Source: Dromiciops gliroides
Lineage: Eukaryota > Chordata > Mammalia > Microbiotheria > Microbiotheriidae
Assembly (NCBI RefSeq): GCF_019393635.1
Contig: NC_057861.1
Span: 546,068,711-546,132,710, forward strand
DNA length: 64,000 nucleotides
Reading direction: 5' to 3'
Shown: positions 11,795-23,205 of the stretch, piece by piece
How the letters are laid out: every line of letters begins with the position of its first letter
Position numbering within the stretch: the stretch's first letter is position 1
Position numbers and translations under genes: made by a program
The notes under the pieces: generated by a model
Told to the model about the DNA's origin: nothing
Databases searched by the model: none
The model's input: only the letters and a program-made list of their open reading frames with translations

Positions 11795-11924
11795 GGGGCA
11801 GCTAGGTGGCACAGTGGATAAAGCATCAGCCCTAGATTCAGGAGGACCTGAGTTCAAACTCGGCCTCAAACACTTGACACTTATTAGATGTGTGACCCTG
11901 GGCAAGTCACTTAACTCTCATTGC
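11795..11924 (+). mobile_element. WSINE1-like SINE
   Basis: Full-length sense copy. Its A tail has become a (GAA)n array. Confidence 0.9.
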
Positions 11925-11966
11925 CAAGAAGAAGAAGAAGAAGAAGAAGAAGAAGAAGAAGAAGAA
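11925..11966. repeat. (GAA)n microsatellite grown from a SINE tail
   Basis: About 14 uninterrupted GAA units exactly where the SINE polyA tail should be. Confidence 0.95.
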
Positions 11967-12980
11967 ATTCTACTATATCATTTTTAGAGAATGAGTAGCT
12001 TCCTCTTATCCAACTAGCTCCCTTTTCTTTAAAAAAGCCTCAACTAAGTTGTTTAGTTTTTTAGCTCCGAAAGTACAGTTTTTCTTTTCCTCCATTTCTC
12101 CTCTGTGTGACACTCTTCAACTTTCCCACCTCCTGACAAGGGCTATCTCCTCTCCTCCACTTCAAATCCCTTTTATTTCCTGCTGAAGCCTTACTTCCAT
12201 GCCCTTTAGGAACACTTCATTATTCCTAACAACCTGGAGAGTGGAGAAGCATTCTTTCACCTTCACCTTCCCTTCCAGAACAGAGAGAAGCAAGCCTGCA
12301 CTTGGAACACAGTAGTAACTACAGGTTACCAGGTCAAAGCTTAATCTTAATTAATGGCACAGGTTTCCTTTGCCAAGGGACATCCTCCAATAATGGAGCT
12401 CATGCTTACAATATGATCTGTCAGTGTGACCTAGAAACAAACTCCACCAGCTCTCTCTTCCAAGATAGGAAAGTAGAGCAGGGCCCTTAAGTGCCTCACA
12501 AGCAAAGCCTCCTGCTCTGAGAGTAAGGAGATTGTGGGACCATATGCTGCACTTCAGTACAATGAATACCTTTTAAATAATCAGGTGAATCTGGCATATG
12601 CTGGCTGGCACTAATTAGAATTGGAAAGGAAGGATAGGATTGGTAGGAAGGAAAAATTATATGGGCAATAGAATAAGCACAATTGGGCTATAGCATCCAA
12701 GAACTAATGCAGTAGGATTCTAAACTCAAAAGTCTAAGGCATGGGATATCCTGCTTTTGAAATTTGGTAAGTTTTTCCAAGGAAAGCCTAGGGAATATTA
12801 AGAGAACTAAATAGGTAGGGGGCCAAATTGGCCTTCTGAAGTTCTCAGTTTAATACTAAAAGAGGTTCAAAATAAAACAGAAGCTTCAGGAATTTTCCAG
12901 GGCTGACCTTCAAGTCTATCATTGATGAACAAGTTGTGTGCTTTGTACACTATCCCATGATGCTTTAAAAGCAAAATGCC
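11967..12980. other. No recognisable feature
   Basis: Unique-looking DNA. 12200-12540 is more complex and less AT-rich than its surroundings, but has no convincing frame. Confidence 0.45.
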
Positions 12981-12981
12981 T

Positions 12982-13138
12982 GGGGGGAGTTAGGTAGCAG
13001 TGATAATGCATCGGCCCTGGATTCAGGAGGACCTGAGTTCAAATCCGGCCTCAGACACTTGCAACTTACTAGCTGTGTGACCTTGGGGTAGTCATTTATC
13101 CCTCATTGCCCCTCCCCAAAAAAACCAAAAAACCTCCA
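12982..13138 (+). mobile_element. WSINE1-like SINE with TSD
   Basis: Sense copy with a damaged head and an A-rich tail, flanked by an exact 10 bp duplication caaaatgcct at 12972-12981 and 13139-13148. Confidence 0.88.
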
Positions 13139-13164
13139 CAAAATGCCTTTTCCACAAGCACCAC

Positions 13165-13310
13165 TTTGAGTACGTAGAACACTTATTGAATCCCCATTTT
13201 ACAGATGAAAAACTGAGTCTTAAATACATGTAGTAGCTTGGCTAAGGTTACCCAGCTCATTCCACTTGTGAGATTTAAACTCAGGTCTATGGACTTTGAA
13301 TCCACAAATT
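13165..13310 (-). mobile_element. MIR/CORE-SINE fragment
   Basis: Antisense CORE 'ccattttacagatgaaaaac' followed by the antisense tRNA part 'ggttacccagctca'. Confidence 0.6.
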
Positions 13311-13479
13311 TGCAAATAACTTGTAAGTGACAAAGCTATCCAGACTGGCATGGGCTGCCTCAAGAGGAGATGGGTTCTGCCTTAGAGTCTTCAAGCAAAA
13401 ACTGGATAACCACTCATGGAGGATGATATTAAGGGGGTTCTTATTTCATTATGGCTTAGATTAGATGCCTCCAGAGGTT

Positions 13480-13765
13480 CCATGCCAATTTGGGCTCCCA
13501 CAAAGTTATATGGCTTTCCCAAGGTCACATAGACAAGAAGTGGCAGAACCAGGACAAGAACCCAGGTCTTTTTTTTTTCAGTGAGGCAATTGGAGTTAAG
13601 TGACTTGCCCAGGGTCACACAGCTAGTAAGTGTTAAGTGTCTGAGGCCAGATTTGAACTCAGGTACTCCTGATTCCAGGGCTGATGCTCTATCCACTGTG
13701 CCACCTAGCTGCCCCAAACCGGGTCTTTTGAATCTTACTCCAGTGCTCTAACTTCTGGCATGTAA
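13480..13765 (-). mobile_element. MIR-like SINE split by a younger SINE
   Basis: Antisense pieces 'ggctttcccaaggtcacata' (left) and 'tcttactccagtgctctaac' (right) join into one MIR-type element once the SINE at 13569-13715 is removed. Confidence 0.5.
13569..13715 (-). mobile_element. WSINE1-like SINE with imperfect TSD
   Basis: Full-length antisense copy. Flanks aacccaggtctt (left) and aaaccgggtctttt (right) form a slightly diverged duplication. Confidence 0.9.
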
Positions 13766-14171
13766 TAGGCAGAAATAAGGAGACCAAGTTGAAATCAACT
13801 GTAACTCACTCTAATCCAGGGACAGGCCAAACTCCCTGAAGGAAAAGTGGAAGAAATGAAGGTTGCTCATCTTGTCTTCAGTTGTGAAGTGTTTATTCAG
13901 TACTCACAATGTGCTGAACATTGAACTAAATACTAAGGGTACAAAAATAAAAATGAAACAGCCCTGACCCTCCAGAAGTTTATAATCTAATGGGAAGACA
14001 ACAACTTCAAGGTTGTTTGAATGTACTCTAGTAACTGGAGAAACAGGAAAGACTTCATGTAGAAGGCACCAGGTGAGATTAATCTTAAAGAAAAATCAAG
14101 ATTCCAAGAGAAGTTGAGGAGGGAATGTGTTCATGACATGAGAGACTGCTATTGCAAAGGCACAGAAATGG

Positions 14172-14316
14172 GAGTAAAGTCAAGTCAACATGCATTTGTT
14201 AACCATTTACTGTATCCTAGGCATTAGGCTAAACACTAGGAATACAAATACAAGGAAAGAAAAAGATGATCTCTGCCCTCAAGAAGCTTACATTCTAATG
14301 GGGAAATTGAGTGTTA
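14172..14316 (-). mobile_element. L2 3'-end fragment nested in L2
   Basis: A second complete antisense L2 3' module ('catttactgtatcctaggca' to 'cttacattctaatgggg') interrupts the host L2. Host sequence resumes at 'gttatttgtggaa'. Confidence 0.6.
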
Positions 14317-14899
14317 TTTGTGGAAGAGTGAGTAAATTAGTATGCCTGGATCACAGAGTATAAAGTAGGGAGTAAAAGGCAAGAAGAATGGAAAGATAGG
14401 AATGGGACAGGTTGTAAAGAACTTAAAAGTTAGAGGAATTTATATTTGATCCTTGAAGCAATAGGGAGCCACTGGGGTTTGTTGAGTGTGAGATGAGAGT
14501 GACATGTACTTTAGGAAAGTCACTTTGGAATCTGTGTGGAGAAAAGACAAGAGTAGGAAGAGGGTCAAGACAGAGAGACTAGCTATTATACTCCAGAGGA
14601 GAGGTAATGAGGGCCAGAACTATGGTAGTCATTGTATGTGAGTGGAAAGGAGGGACATATTCAAGTGATGTTGTGGAGATAGAAATTATGAGATTTGTCA
14701 AGTGACTGGATATGTGGTGCTAGTGAGAGTGGGGAGTTGAGGATGATACCCATATTTTGAACCTAGGTTACTTGAAGGATCATGGTGCCCTTGAGAGTAA
14801 TGGAGAACCAAAGAAAAAAGGGAAGGGGAGAATATAATGAGCTTGATTTTGACCATGATGACTTTGAGATGTCTATTGGACATCTAATTCAAATGACTG

Positions 14900-16050
14900 A
14901 GTAGACAGTTGGTGATATAGGACAATGACTCAGGAGGCTAGATCTGGGTATATGTATAAATCTGGATTCATCTGCATAGAGATAATAACTTAATTCTAGC
15001 TTTCTTGGGGCATGGGAGAGGAGAAGTAGGAGGAAAAGAATTTGGAATTGAAAATAAAATTGAATTGAGTTTTTTAAAATAAAAACCAAAGTGCCTTCCA
15101 ACTCTGAAAAAAAATATTAATTAAACCCATGGAAGTTGATGAACTCACAAAGAGATAGGAGATAGAAAAGAGAAGGGGGCCCAGGTCAGAACCCTGGGGG
15201 GCATACTCAGTTACTGAGTGTGGTTACATTGATGACGAATCAGGAAAGAAGACTGAGGAGTGAGCAGACAATTAGGAACAGAAGCAAAAATGAGCAGTGA
15301 TCTTGAAAACCCAGAGAAGAAACCACCATGATGATCACTGGTACTGGTTAGTGGTGTCATATGCAGCAGAGATCAAGAAGGATGAGGATTTAGAAGAGGA
15401 TATTAGATATGATGATTAGTAGATCACTGCTAACTTTGGAGAGAGCAGCTTCTTTTGATTGGCAAGGTCTGAAAACAGATTGCAAGGTGTCAGAGAGAAA
15501 AGAAAGGAAGTGGAAACACTGAATGTATATGACTTTCTCAAGAATTATTAAAAAGGGAGAAACAAAAGAGCATGATAGCATAGATAGGAGATATAGGGAG
15601 GATTTTTTGAGGATAGAGGGGACTTGGCTGTGTTTGTAGGCAATGAGGAGGCACAAGAAGATAAGGAGAGATTGAGGGTTAGGCAAAAAGAGGGAATGAC
15701 AGTGGGGCAATTTGCTTGACAGATGGAAGGGTATGAGATCAAGGGTATTCACATTGGTGAGGAGAATAGACACATCTTCCTCAGAGAATGGAATAAAGGA
15801 GGAAAATGTAGGGAATGATGTCAGGGGTGATGAGGTGATGAGGAGTTGTCAAGTGAAGGAGAGGGTAGAAGTAAAAGTTCTCAGCAGATAGCTTTGGGGC
15901 TTTTTTCCAGTAAAATATAGTGAGGGCATCAGAAGAAAGGGTCCAGGATGGGAGACCATTGGAAGTTTTAAGAGGAAAGAGGTTCGGACTAGCCTCCATG
16001 GAAAGCGGGATAGAGAATCAATTAGGGACAGTGGAGTTAAAGGTTTGCCT
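14900..16050 (-). pseudogene. L2 reverse-transcriptase remnant
   Basis: Antisense frames keep recognisable RT pieces. About 15400-15540 holds SVFRPCQSKEAALSKVSSDL, the worn form of the L2 'SGFRP...ETAL..V..DL' motif. Near 14967-14978 lies YADE, the degraded YADD catalytic box, inside YYLYADESRFI. Frameshifts separate the pieces. Confidence 0.75.
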
Positions 16051-16244
16051 TGCTGCATGGCCCAGTGGAAATGAGATAACAAGTTATCTTACCATGAAGA
16101 AAAAAGAATAAACATCTTTGGTCCCACCTAGATGAGACTGGGTATAATAACATCTTCTTTTCATCTTTTTTCCCAAGTAAATATCATATAGATATGTATT
16201 ACCAAATGTAGTATGGGGTCTACAAGGTAAGAAGGAAACAAGGA

Positions 16245-16420
16245 AACAAGCCTTTATCAGTCACTATGCTAAGCACTTTACAAATATTATCTTGTTTAAT
16301 CCTCACAACAACCCTAGGTGATAGGTGCTATTATTAACCCTATTTTATAATCAAGGCAATTGAGTCAGACAGAGGCTAAATGACTTGCCCAGGGTTACAC
16401 AGCTAGTAAATATAGGGGAC
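16245..16420 (-). mobile_element. CORE-SINE, antisense
   Basis: 'gctaagcactttacaaatat', 'aatcctcacaacaaccct' and 'tgacttgcccagggttacac' in antisense MIR order. Confidence 0.75.
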
Positions 16421-16454
16421 GATAGTACATGTATGATGTAATATTGTCACTTTT

Positions 16455-16690
16455 CAGAATAAAATACACAGTTAGATGGCATGGTTGATAGAGTGCTAAA
16501 CTTGGAATCAGGAAGGTCGGAGTTCAAATCCTACCTCATACCCTGCCTCTTTGTATAATTCTGGGCAAGTCACTTAACTTTTCTCAACATCAGTTTCCCA
16601 GTCTGAAAAATGAGAATAATAATAGCATTTACCTCAACATTGTTGTGAGAATCAAATGAGATAATATACATGTGGCACTTTACAAATTTT
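16455..16690 (+). mobile_element. CORE-SINE, sense
   Basis: Sense tRNA head ('gatagagtgctaaacttgga'), 'tctgggcaagtcacttaac', CORE and 'gagaatcaaatgagataat' 3' part. About 235 bp, nearly complete. Confidence 0.78.
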
Positions 16691-17080
16691 AAAATATTAT
16701 AGCATTGCTCATTATTATTATTTTGCTCTTTTGTATAACAGATACTTTACATGCTCTTCTAACTTTTCAGTCTAATTTTTCTGTTCTAATATCTCTTGCT
16801 ATCTCATGGAGTGATCGAGTTCTGTTTTCTAAGAAGTCTAGTACTTGGGTAAGGTTTCCTGCTTTCTGTTCTGAGCCATTTGTTTTCCTGAAGGGCACTT
16901 AGAATTTCATTTCTAATTTCATTTTTTAATCTCTTCATTTCTCCTAGATGCTGTTCAGTTCCCCATTTACATAAGAGAGACAAAAAGCTATTTTTATTCC
17001 AATTTAGTTATTTTGTTTTATTCCTATTATTGTAACAATATTCTGTCTTCTATATTTTTTCATTAATAATAATACATTTA
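16691..17080. other. AT-rich, possible L1 debris
   Basis: The pyrimidine-rich style resembles antisense L1 ORF1 sequence, but I cannot align a diagnostic block. Confidence 0.3.
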
Positions 17081-17326
17081 TGGGCCGCTAAGTGGCACAG
17101 TGAATAGGGTGCTGGCCTAGAGTCAGGAAAACTCATCTTCCTGAGTTCAAATCTGGCGCTAGACACTATCTGTGTGACCATGAGCAAGTCGCTTAACCTG
17201 TTTGCCTCAGTTTCCTCATCTTTAAAATGAGTTGGAGAAAGAAATGGCAAACCACGCCAATAACTCTGTCCAGAAACCTCTGAATGGGGTCACAAAGAAT
17301 CAGACACAACTGAAAACTACTGAACA
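17081..17326 (+). mobile_element. MAR1-type CORE-SINE with BovB-like tail
   Basis: tRNA head, CORE ('cagtttcctcatctttaaaa'), then the BovB-like tail 'gagaaagaaatggcaaacca' to 'cagacacaactgaaaac'. Full length, ending in an A/AAT-rich tail. Confidence 0.85.
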
Positions 17327-17469
17327 AAAAAATAATAATAACTAATTTATATAGCACTATATAGGCTTGGAAAGCAATTTCCTCACAATGACTATGAAGT
17401 AGATAATACAAGTTTTATTATCCCCACTTCATAGTATATCCTATCAGGCTAAAGATGTCTGTAGTGTCC

Positions 17470-17580
17470 TGTTTCCCAGAATTTAATTTGCATCAGACTG
17501 ACAGAAGTACTTTGCAGTTGATAGCTGGGAAACCCTGGACACCAAAAACATTTTGTGATTATTACACAAATGTAAACTCT
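17470..17580. repeat. Copy 1 of a local ~110 bp direct repeat
   Basis: Shares 'ttgatagctgggaaa.cctggaca' and 'ttgtgattattacacaaat' with 18815-18925, in the same orientation. Family unknown. Confidence 0.55.
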
Positions 17581-18024
17581 GAGATAATAAATGACCTGCC
17601 CATGATCTCAAGGCAGCTGTTAAGTGATGAAGACAGGACTCCAACCCAGGAATCCTGACTCCAGGCCCAGAACAACCTCCATTATACCTCACTGTCTTTT
17701 GGTACAATAGCTGGCCTTCCCTCACATTCCATAGTTTAAGGGAAACACGTGACACCTGCATAAAACTAAAGGTTGTCATCAGCAATCAAGCAAACAAAAA
17801 TGTGCTATAAAATTCGAATAAATAATCTCTGTACATAAGAATAGAAATATTGGTTCTACGCCATGCCACAAAAAATTAGAAAGTTCATGATTTTTTGTAC
17901 TGTTATTTTTTCAGAGATCAGAAGCATTTTTTAAAATTCCAATTTACTTTTAGGTTTGTAGCTATTTCAGGAGGTTGAAGTTGCTAAATGTATGGCTGCC
18001 AGATGAGTGGAAATGCCTAAAGAA

Positions 18025-18305
18025 GATAATATTAGCTAACATTTATACATTTCTTATAAGTTTGCAATGTGCTTTACATATATTATTTCACTTGATTCTC
18101 ACAATAATCCTATGAGGCAGGTGTTATTAGCATCTCTATTTTGTGCTTAATAAATGTTTATGAATTAATTGATTTTATAGATGAGAAATTTGAAGTTAGG
18201 AGAAGATAAGTGGCTTGCCCGGTTATATACAGCCAGTAAGTATCCAGAGTTTGAATCTACGTCTTCCTGACTTCAAGCTTAATGCTCTAAGAACTGTACT
18301 ATGCT
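18025..18305 (-). mobile_element. CORE-SINE, antisense
   Basis: 'atgtgctttacatatattat', 'gattctcacaataatcctat', 'aagtggcttgcccggtt' and the antisense tRNA head. A short 'cttaataaatgttt' piece, possibly L2, interrupts it near 18147-18170. Confidence 0.65.
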
Positions 18306-18454
18306 GACTCTCCAGGCTAACATTTGCACTGTCATTTTAGGGGTGTGGAAAGCTTCCAACCACCTACTACCTAAAAATATCTCCTCTTCTCAGTGAGGGA
18401 AATTAAACCATTAGAAATTCTTGCATTCAGGTTAATAAGCACCTTCTTTGAAAA

Positions 18455-18456
18455 AG

Positions 18457-18538
<82 letters not shown>

Positions 18539-18637
18539 GAAGGAAGGAAGGAAGGAAGGAAGGAAGGAAGGAAGGAAGGAAGGAAGGAAGGAAGGAAGGA
18601 AGGAAGGAAGGAAGGAAGGAAGGAAGGAAGGAAGGAA
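18455..18637. repeat. (AAAG)n/(AAGG)n microsatellite
   Basis: About 80 bp of AAAG units followed by about 98 bp of AAGG units, all purine on the plus strand. Long open frames here are artefacts of the repeat. Confidence 0.97.
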
Positions 18638-18814
18638 AAGAAACAACTCTGGAAGAGGTAATGCACTATCATTAACAACACCTTGGAATAAACTAATTTA
18701 TTAGTGTTAGGGAATGTCCCTTTCAGATTTTGACCATTTTGCAAATTTAAAGGTTTAAAAACAAATGCAAATATAAGACTTGTATATCTGAAAAACTCTA
18801 AGAAAATAAATGCA

Positions 18815-18925
18815 GTATCCTCTCTACTAGCATCTGATTTTAATATGACTGACAGGAATACTTGAGAATTGATAGCTGGGAAATCCTGGACATCTAAATT
18901 GTTTTGATTATTGCACAAATATACA
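18815..18925. repeat. Copy 2 of a local ~110 bp direct repeat
   Basis: Partner of 17470-17580, with roughly three quarters of positions matching by eye. Confidence 0.55.
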
Positions 18926-18929
18926 TTTC

Positions 18930-20390
18930 CTGATTATGGTTTGGCCAACAGAAATAAAAATTGTGTGAGATTTCTTACCAAAAAGACTTCGTTTTAGATC
19001 AGGAAAATATTTGAAGAAAGATTTCAAAGCTGATTTACTTTTCTCTGCAATGCCACTAGTCACTTGGAGTAGATGACTGACTCATAACAAACTTTATAAC
19101 TCTTCTATAGACTTCCTCCTGGAAAAGCTAAGTGGAAACAGAAAGACTTTATCACACTATAACTTACACTAGCTTCCTAAGACATAGAAATTCTTCATTG
19201 ACTAGCCAAATCCATGGCTAAGGGTCTTTGACATTTCTAAAAACAAACAAACAAAAACCCCACAGCACTATTGTAGCATCAAAGACAAGTGAACCCCACC
19301 TAAGTAGAGAACTAAAGCAACTCTGAAGAGGAGTGACCCAACAAAAGTGCCAATCATTCAACACTGATGACAAACCCCTTCAATTAATTTTACCTAAGGA
19401 AATGAAATGGCATATGAGTTCCCACACATGTGCTTCACTAAAATAATACAAGTTTGTGCCCACTCTCCATGACAGACATCCTTCGCAATGGTGATAGAAT
19501 GTGCCCTAGGTTTATGGGTACACTGTTATGTCATAATTACTCTTGCTTTACCTTCTTTTAGTAAATGTCTTGATTATGAGTTAATAAAGTCTGTAGGCTG
19601 ATTTTTTTAATGTAGGCACACTAGTGGGGACTCAGAAGAAGGATTTCTACAATGTAATTACTGAGAAAAGGCCATGACATTCAACAATAAAGACATCACT
19701 TGGAGAGTGAGAATGGAAACCAGATTTTTTCTGATGTAGCTGGAGTAAGCATGTTGAAAAGGGCACCAGAAAAGGATAATGTAGGCATTGAGGACAAATT
19801 TTTCCTACTTCATAATATGGCATAAGGTCAGCACTGTATCTATCTGCCCATGACATCAAGTTAAACTATACAAACTAAGCATAGTTCCCAGCATGGTCCT
19901 TGCCCTTTGAAAATTTAGAGGTTGCCCATGCTGAAAATAGATTCAGGAAAGGTTTAAATAATTTAGTGAATGATAGATCCACAAATTTTAAGGGACACTA
20001 AGGTATTTGGACATAATATTTTATTATTACATAAAAGAAGATAACAATATACTTGGACAAAACATTTCCATTTGGGTTCCAATGTCTGTGGAGTCTAGGA
20101 GGGGAATTTTATCAATTCAGTATCCAGAAGACAATCATTCAGGTGTTGGGAGTCTGATCTGAGAAAAGATTCAGAGAAAGGAATGAGATGGTAATCAAAA
20201 AGAAAATGGTGAAAATGAAAAAGAATATGAGATGGAAGAAAGACAAAGTTACGTTGATAAACTAAAGTCCCTTCTAAGCCTAAAATCCAATGATCCTATC
20301 AGGAAGTAAGGGAAATTATAGAATCTGAAGATTTCTGGTGATCCATACTGAATTTGAAGATTCCAAATAATCTGCTAGACTTGATAGAAA
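18930..20390. other. No recognisable feature
   Basis: About 1.45 kb of AT-rich DNA with no repeat family or coding frame I can support. Confidence 0.5.
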
Positions 20391-20394
20391 ACTA

Positions 20395-20560
20395 GTCTCT
20401 AGGGGACATGGCTAATTCAGGAATTTGCTTTGCTTGACTATTTACAATTGTTATGAGCTTTTTTTCCTAGTTGGGAGGGTAAAGGTGGGAAGGGGAAAAG
20501 TCATTTTTGTTCATTAAAAAATATATATATATATGTATAATGTAAAAACAAAAGCAAAAA
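20395..20560 (+). mobile_element. L1 3'-end fragment
   Basis: Sense L1 3'UTR: 'aatttgctttgcttgactat', a G-rich stretch (20471-20500), then a run into TA repeats and an A-rich end. The antisense partner segment is seen at 37197-37540. Confidence 0.5.
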
Positions 20561-20574
20561 GATGACTAATTCCT

Positions 20575-20765
20575 GATAGGATAAGCAATTTAAAGCTGGG
20601 AAAGAACTTAAAGATAATCTAGTCTTTACAAGTGAGGGAACTAGGATCCAGAGGCGATCACGAACTACATTGTAGAAGGACATGTACTGGGAGTAAGTGG
20701 GAAAGCTAGAACCAAAGCCCAGGTCCTCAGAGCCCCAAATCAGGCATTCTTTCAGAGGTTTCATG
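20575..20765 (-). mobile_element. CORE-SINE with CR1/L3-type tail
   Basis: Antisense: tail 'agctgggaaagaacttaaag', CORE 'agtgagggaactaggatcc', then 'aaagcccaggtcctcag'. Confidence 0.55.
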
Positions 20766-20769
20766 TGAC

Positions 20770-21605
20770 CTCAAGCCTGAAATATGAGGGAGGGTGAGGT
20801 AGTAAAGATGACAACAAAGACGATTTCCTCTAACCAGGTCATAACACCCTGGCCTCTCCTAATTGTGATCCATGATGCCTAATTGAAAACTGTTTTCAGA
20901 TCTGAAAAGAATCCTTACACCCAACCCCCAAATAACCCACCAAGAATAATTAACTTCCCCTGTGGTCCTTTTCTAAACATTAGAGAATGGTAATCAGGGC
21001 TGTAGTAGATGTGGTCATAATTACATTTTCTTAAGACAGCGGGTCTGGGGTCCAGGCAGTACGTGACTGAGGGCCTGTCACTCAGACTCAGTCCATGGAT
21101 CCTCGTGGCTGAGGCCACAACCTCAGCTGTGCCATCCCCACCCCCACCCTCAATCCCCCAATCACAAATCAGCAGGGACACAACCAGACCATACAGAAGC
21201 TACAAAGACCAGAACCGTGCAATTTATCAACTCCTGCTTCATGGTAATAAAGGGGGAAAGTGTTGTGGCTAATGTGTTGCTTTCAAATCCAATCACTTTT
21301 CAAAAGCCTCAGAAGGTGAAAAGGAACTTGGATGAGGGGCCCTGGTGTAGAAGAGATGAGTCCAGATAGTTTGCCAACACACAACTAGACAGCCAGTCTT
21401 TTCTTCCAGGGCTGACAATGCTGGGATACGGGAGACGAGAAATGGCGAACAAGGAAAGCGTGTCCTATAAACAGAACTCTCCAATTTGGGTCAGATCAAT
21501 TTATACAACCTCTTGGTGCCTCCAACAAAAGAGCTACACTTTGGTAAAGAGTAGTTATATAGCTTTAATTGATAGTTAAACATAAAGGGGATCCTCATGT
21601 GTATC
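20770..21605. other. Unique-looking, relatively GC-rich stretch
   Basis: 20980-21500 is more complex than its surroundings and keeps several CpGs. No frame, splice-site set or repeat family is evident. Confidence 0.45.
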
Positions 21606-21609
21606 ACCT

Positions 21610-22185
21610 TAAAGAGTAGTCATAGACATTCAATAAATATTTATTGATTGACTAATTGACCAAAAGGAGGGAGCCCCAGAATACAAGTCAAAAAAAATGA
21701 GCAATCAATAAGCATTTTAAAATGCCTACCTATTAGGCATTGGCAATAAGAAGATAAAAATGAAACAATCCCCACCCTCAAAAAGCTTAGATTTTTCTGG
21801 AGGAAAACACGTGCTCATATAAGTAGATAAAAATATACCCAAAGGAAATATAAAGTATGGGAATGGAAGTGGGGAATAAATCAGAAGGGTATCATGTAGA
21901 AGGTGGTACTTAAAGGTAATCTGATTCTAAGAGGCTGAGGTAAGGGTAGACAGCCTGTGAGTCACTAAGGATATCCAGCCTTTAGAAAGCAGAGATGGGG
22001 TAGATGGAGGAGGAAGAGTGAGTGAGCTAGTTTCATTGGAGAATGTGAGAGGGAGTCGTGTGTGATCACTCTAAACAAATAGTCTACAGCCAAATTACAA
22101 AGGGTCTTAACTACCAAATAGAAGAGCATGTATTTTACCCTACAGGTAATGGGGTGCCATTGAAGTTTCTTTATCAGAGAGTAAT
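21610..22185 (-). mobile_element. L2 LINE 3' part
   Basis: Antisense 'caataaatatttattgattg', 'aaaaagcttagatttttctgg' and 'ttttaccctacaggtaatgg' in L2 order. Confidence 0.6.
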
Positions 22186-22194
22186 TAGCTGTAC

Positions 22195-22310
22195 TGTGTA
22201 AGTCACAAACTCAGTTTTCTCATCTGTAAAACAGGACAATAATACCTTCTACTTTACCTCACAAGTAGTGTCAAGTATCAAATGAGAGAGTACATACAAA
22301 AGTTATTTGA
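22195..22310 (+). mobile_element. CORE-SINE fragment
   Basis: Sense 'agttttctcatctgtaaaac' plus 'caaatgagagagtacat'. Confidence 0.55.
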
Positions 22311-22720
22311 GATTATCAATCAATTAACCAAGAAGCATTCATTAAGTGTTTACTCCATGCTAGGTCCAGGCAGCTAGATGCTTCAGTGGATAGAGCTGGG
22401 ACTGAAATAAGGAAGACCTAGGTTCAAACCTGGCTTCAGACGCTAGCTGCACAACACTGGACAAGTCATTTAACTGTATTTGCCTCATTTTCCTCATCTG
22501 TAAAAAGAGTTGGAGAAGGAAATGGCAAACCACTCCAGGATCTTTGCCAAGAAAACCCCAAGGACAGTATGGTTCACAGGGTCAAAAAGGGCATGGCACA
22601 ACTGAACAACAACAACATCATGTGCAAGGCCTTGTGCTAGGTGCTAAAGATACAAAGACAAAAATAAGACAACCCCTGCCCTCAATGAGCACAAAATTTT
22701 AGGGAAACCACATCAGACTT
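22311..22720 (-). mobile_element. L2 3'-end split by MAR1
   Basis: 'attaagtgtttactccatgc' (left) and 'aaggccttgtgctaggtgct' to 'aatgagcacaaaatttt' (right) form one antisense L2 terminus once the SINE is removed. Confidence 0.6.
22367..22617 (+). mobile_element. MAR1-type CORE-SINE with BovB-like tail
   Basis: Full-length sense copy with 'ggagaaggaaatggcaaacc' and a final (AAC)n, inserted in an L2. Confidence 0.88.
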
Positions 22721-22849
22721 CATAATTATTATTAGAGGTGTTCCATAATTGGAAAAACTAATGGGACAAAGAGATTTGCTTTCAATCCCTGCATCTGCTG
22801 TGCTTGGTGAGGTCAAGGATGACCATCTTCTATTGGAAAGATTTCTGGA

Positions 22850-23002
22850 AGAGGAATCTGGAGACCTTGACTCTTCTAATAACTAGATTTGTGACCTTGG
22901 TCAAGTCACTTTAACCACTCTGCGCCTCAGTTTCCTCATCTGCAAAAGGAAAAAGTTGAAATAGATGATCTCTAACATCTCTTCTACTCTCTATGGTTTA
23001 GG
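22850..23002 (+). mobile_element. CORE-SINE with CR1/L3-type tail
   Basis: 'gtgaccttggtcaagtcact', 'cctcagtttcctcatctgca', then 'aatagatgatctctaacatc', the L3-like end. Confidence 0.65.
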
Positions 23003-23004
23003 TA

Positions 23005-23205
23005 AAACACCAGTAATTTAATGCAGAAATATGTTTAATGTTATATATATATAACCTATATCAGATGACCTGCTGTCTAGGGGAGGGAGGAGGGAGGGGA
23101 GGGAGGGGAGGGAGAGGAGGGAGGGAGAAAAATCTGAAATTGGAAAGCTTGTATAAACAAATGTTGAGAACTATCTTTACATGTAACTGGAAAAAAAAAT
23201 ACTTT
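23005..23205 (+). mobile_element. L1 3'UTR tail with G-rich tract
   Basis: Sense L1 end: 'ataacctatatcagatgacc', a G-rich purine tract (23079-23127), then 'ctatctttacatgtaactgg' and an A run. The HAL1 at 48.7-52 kb ends in the same way. Confidence 0.75.

Larger units (their letters stand above)
13870..16090 (-). mobile_element. Long antisense L2 LINE (RT to 3' end)
   Basis: The 3' terminus lies at the left ('tttattcagtactcacaatg'). It is followed by about 2.1 kb of L2 text, including 'tgatccttgaagcaatagg' and 'cagcagagatcaagaaggat', and upstream RT coding sequence to about 16090. A second L2 3' end (14172-14316) is inserted in it. One of the longest old LINEs in the window. Confidence 0.8.

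Noticed and set aside
16455..16540. tRNA-like heads with A/B-box-like text in many SINEs
   Set aside because: These are SINE promoters; no sequence folds into an intact tRNA gene that I can see.
18371..18918. Long frames of poly-(Lys-Glu-Arg) or (Phe-Leu-Pro-Ser)
   Set aside because: Artefacts of the AAAG/AAGG array on both strands.
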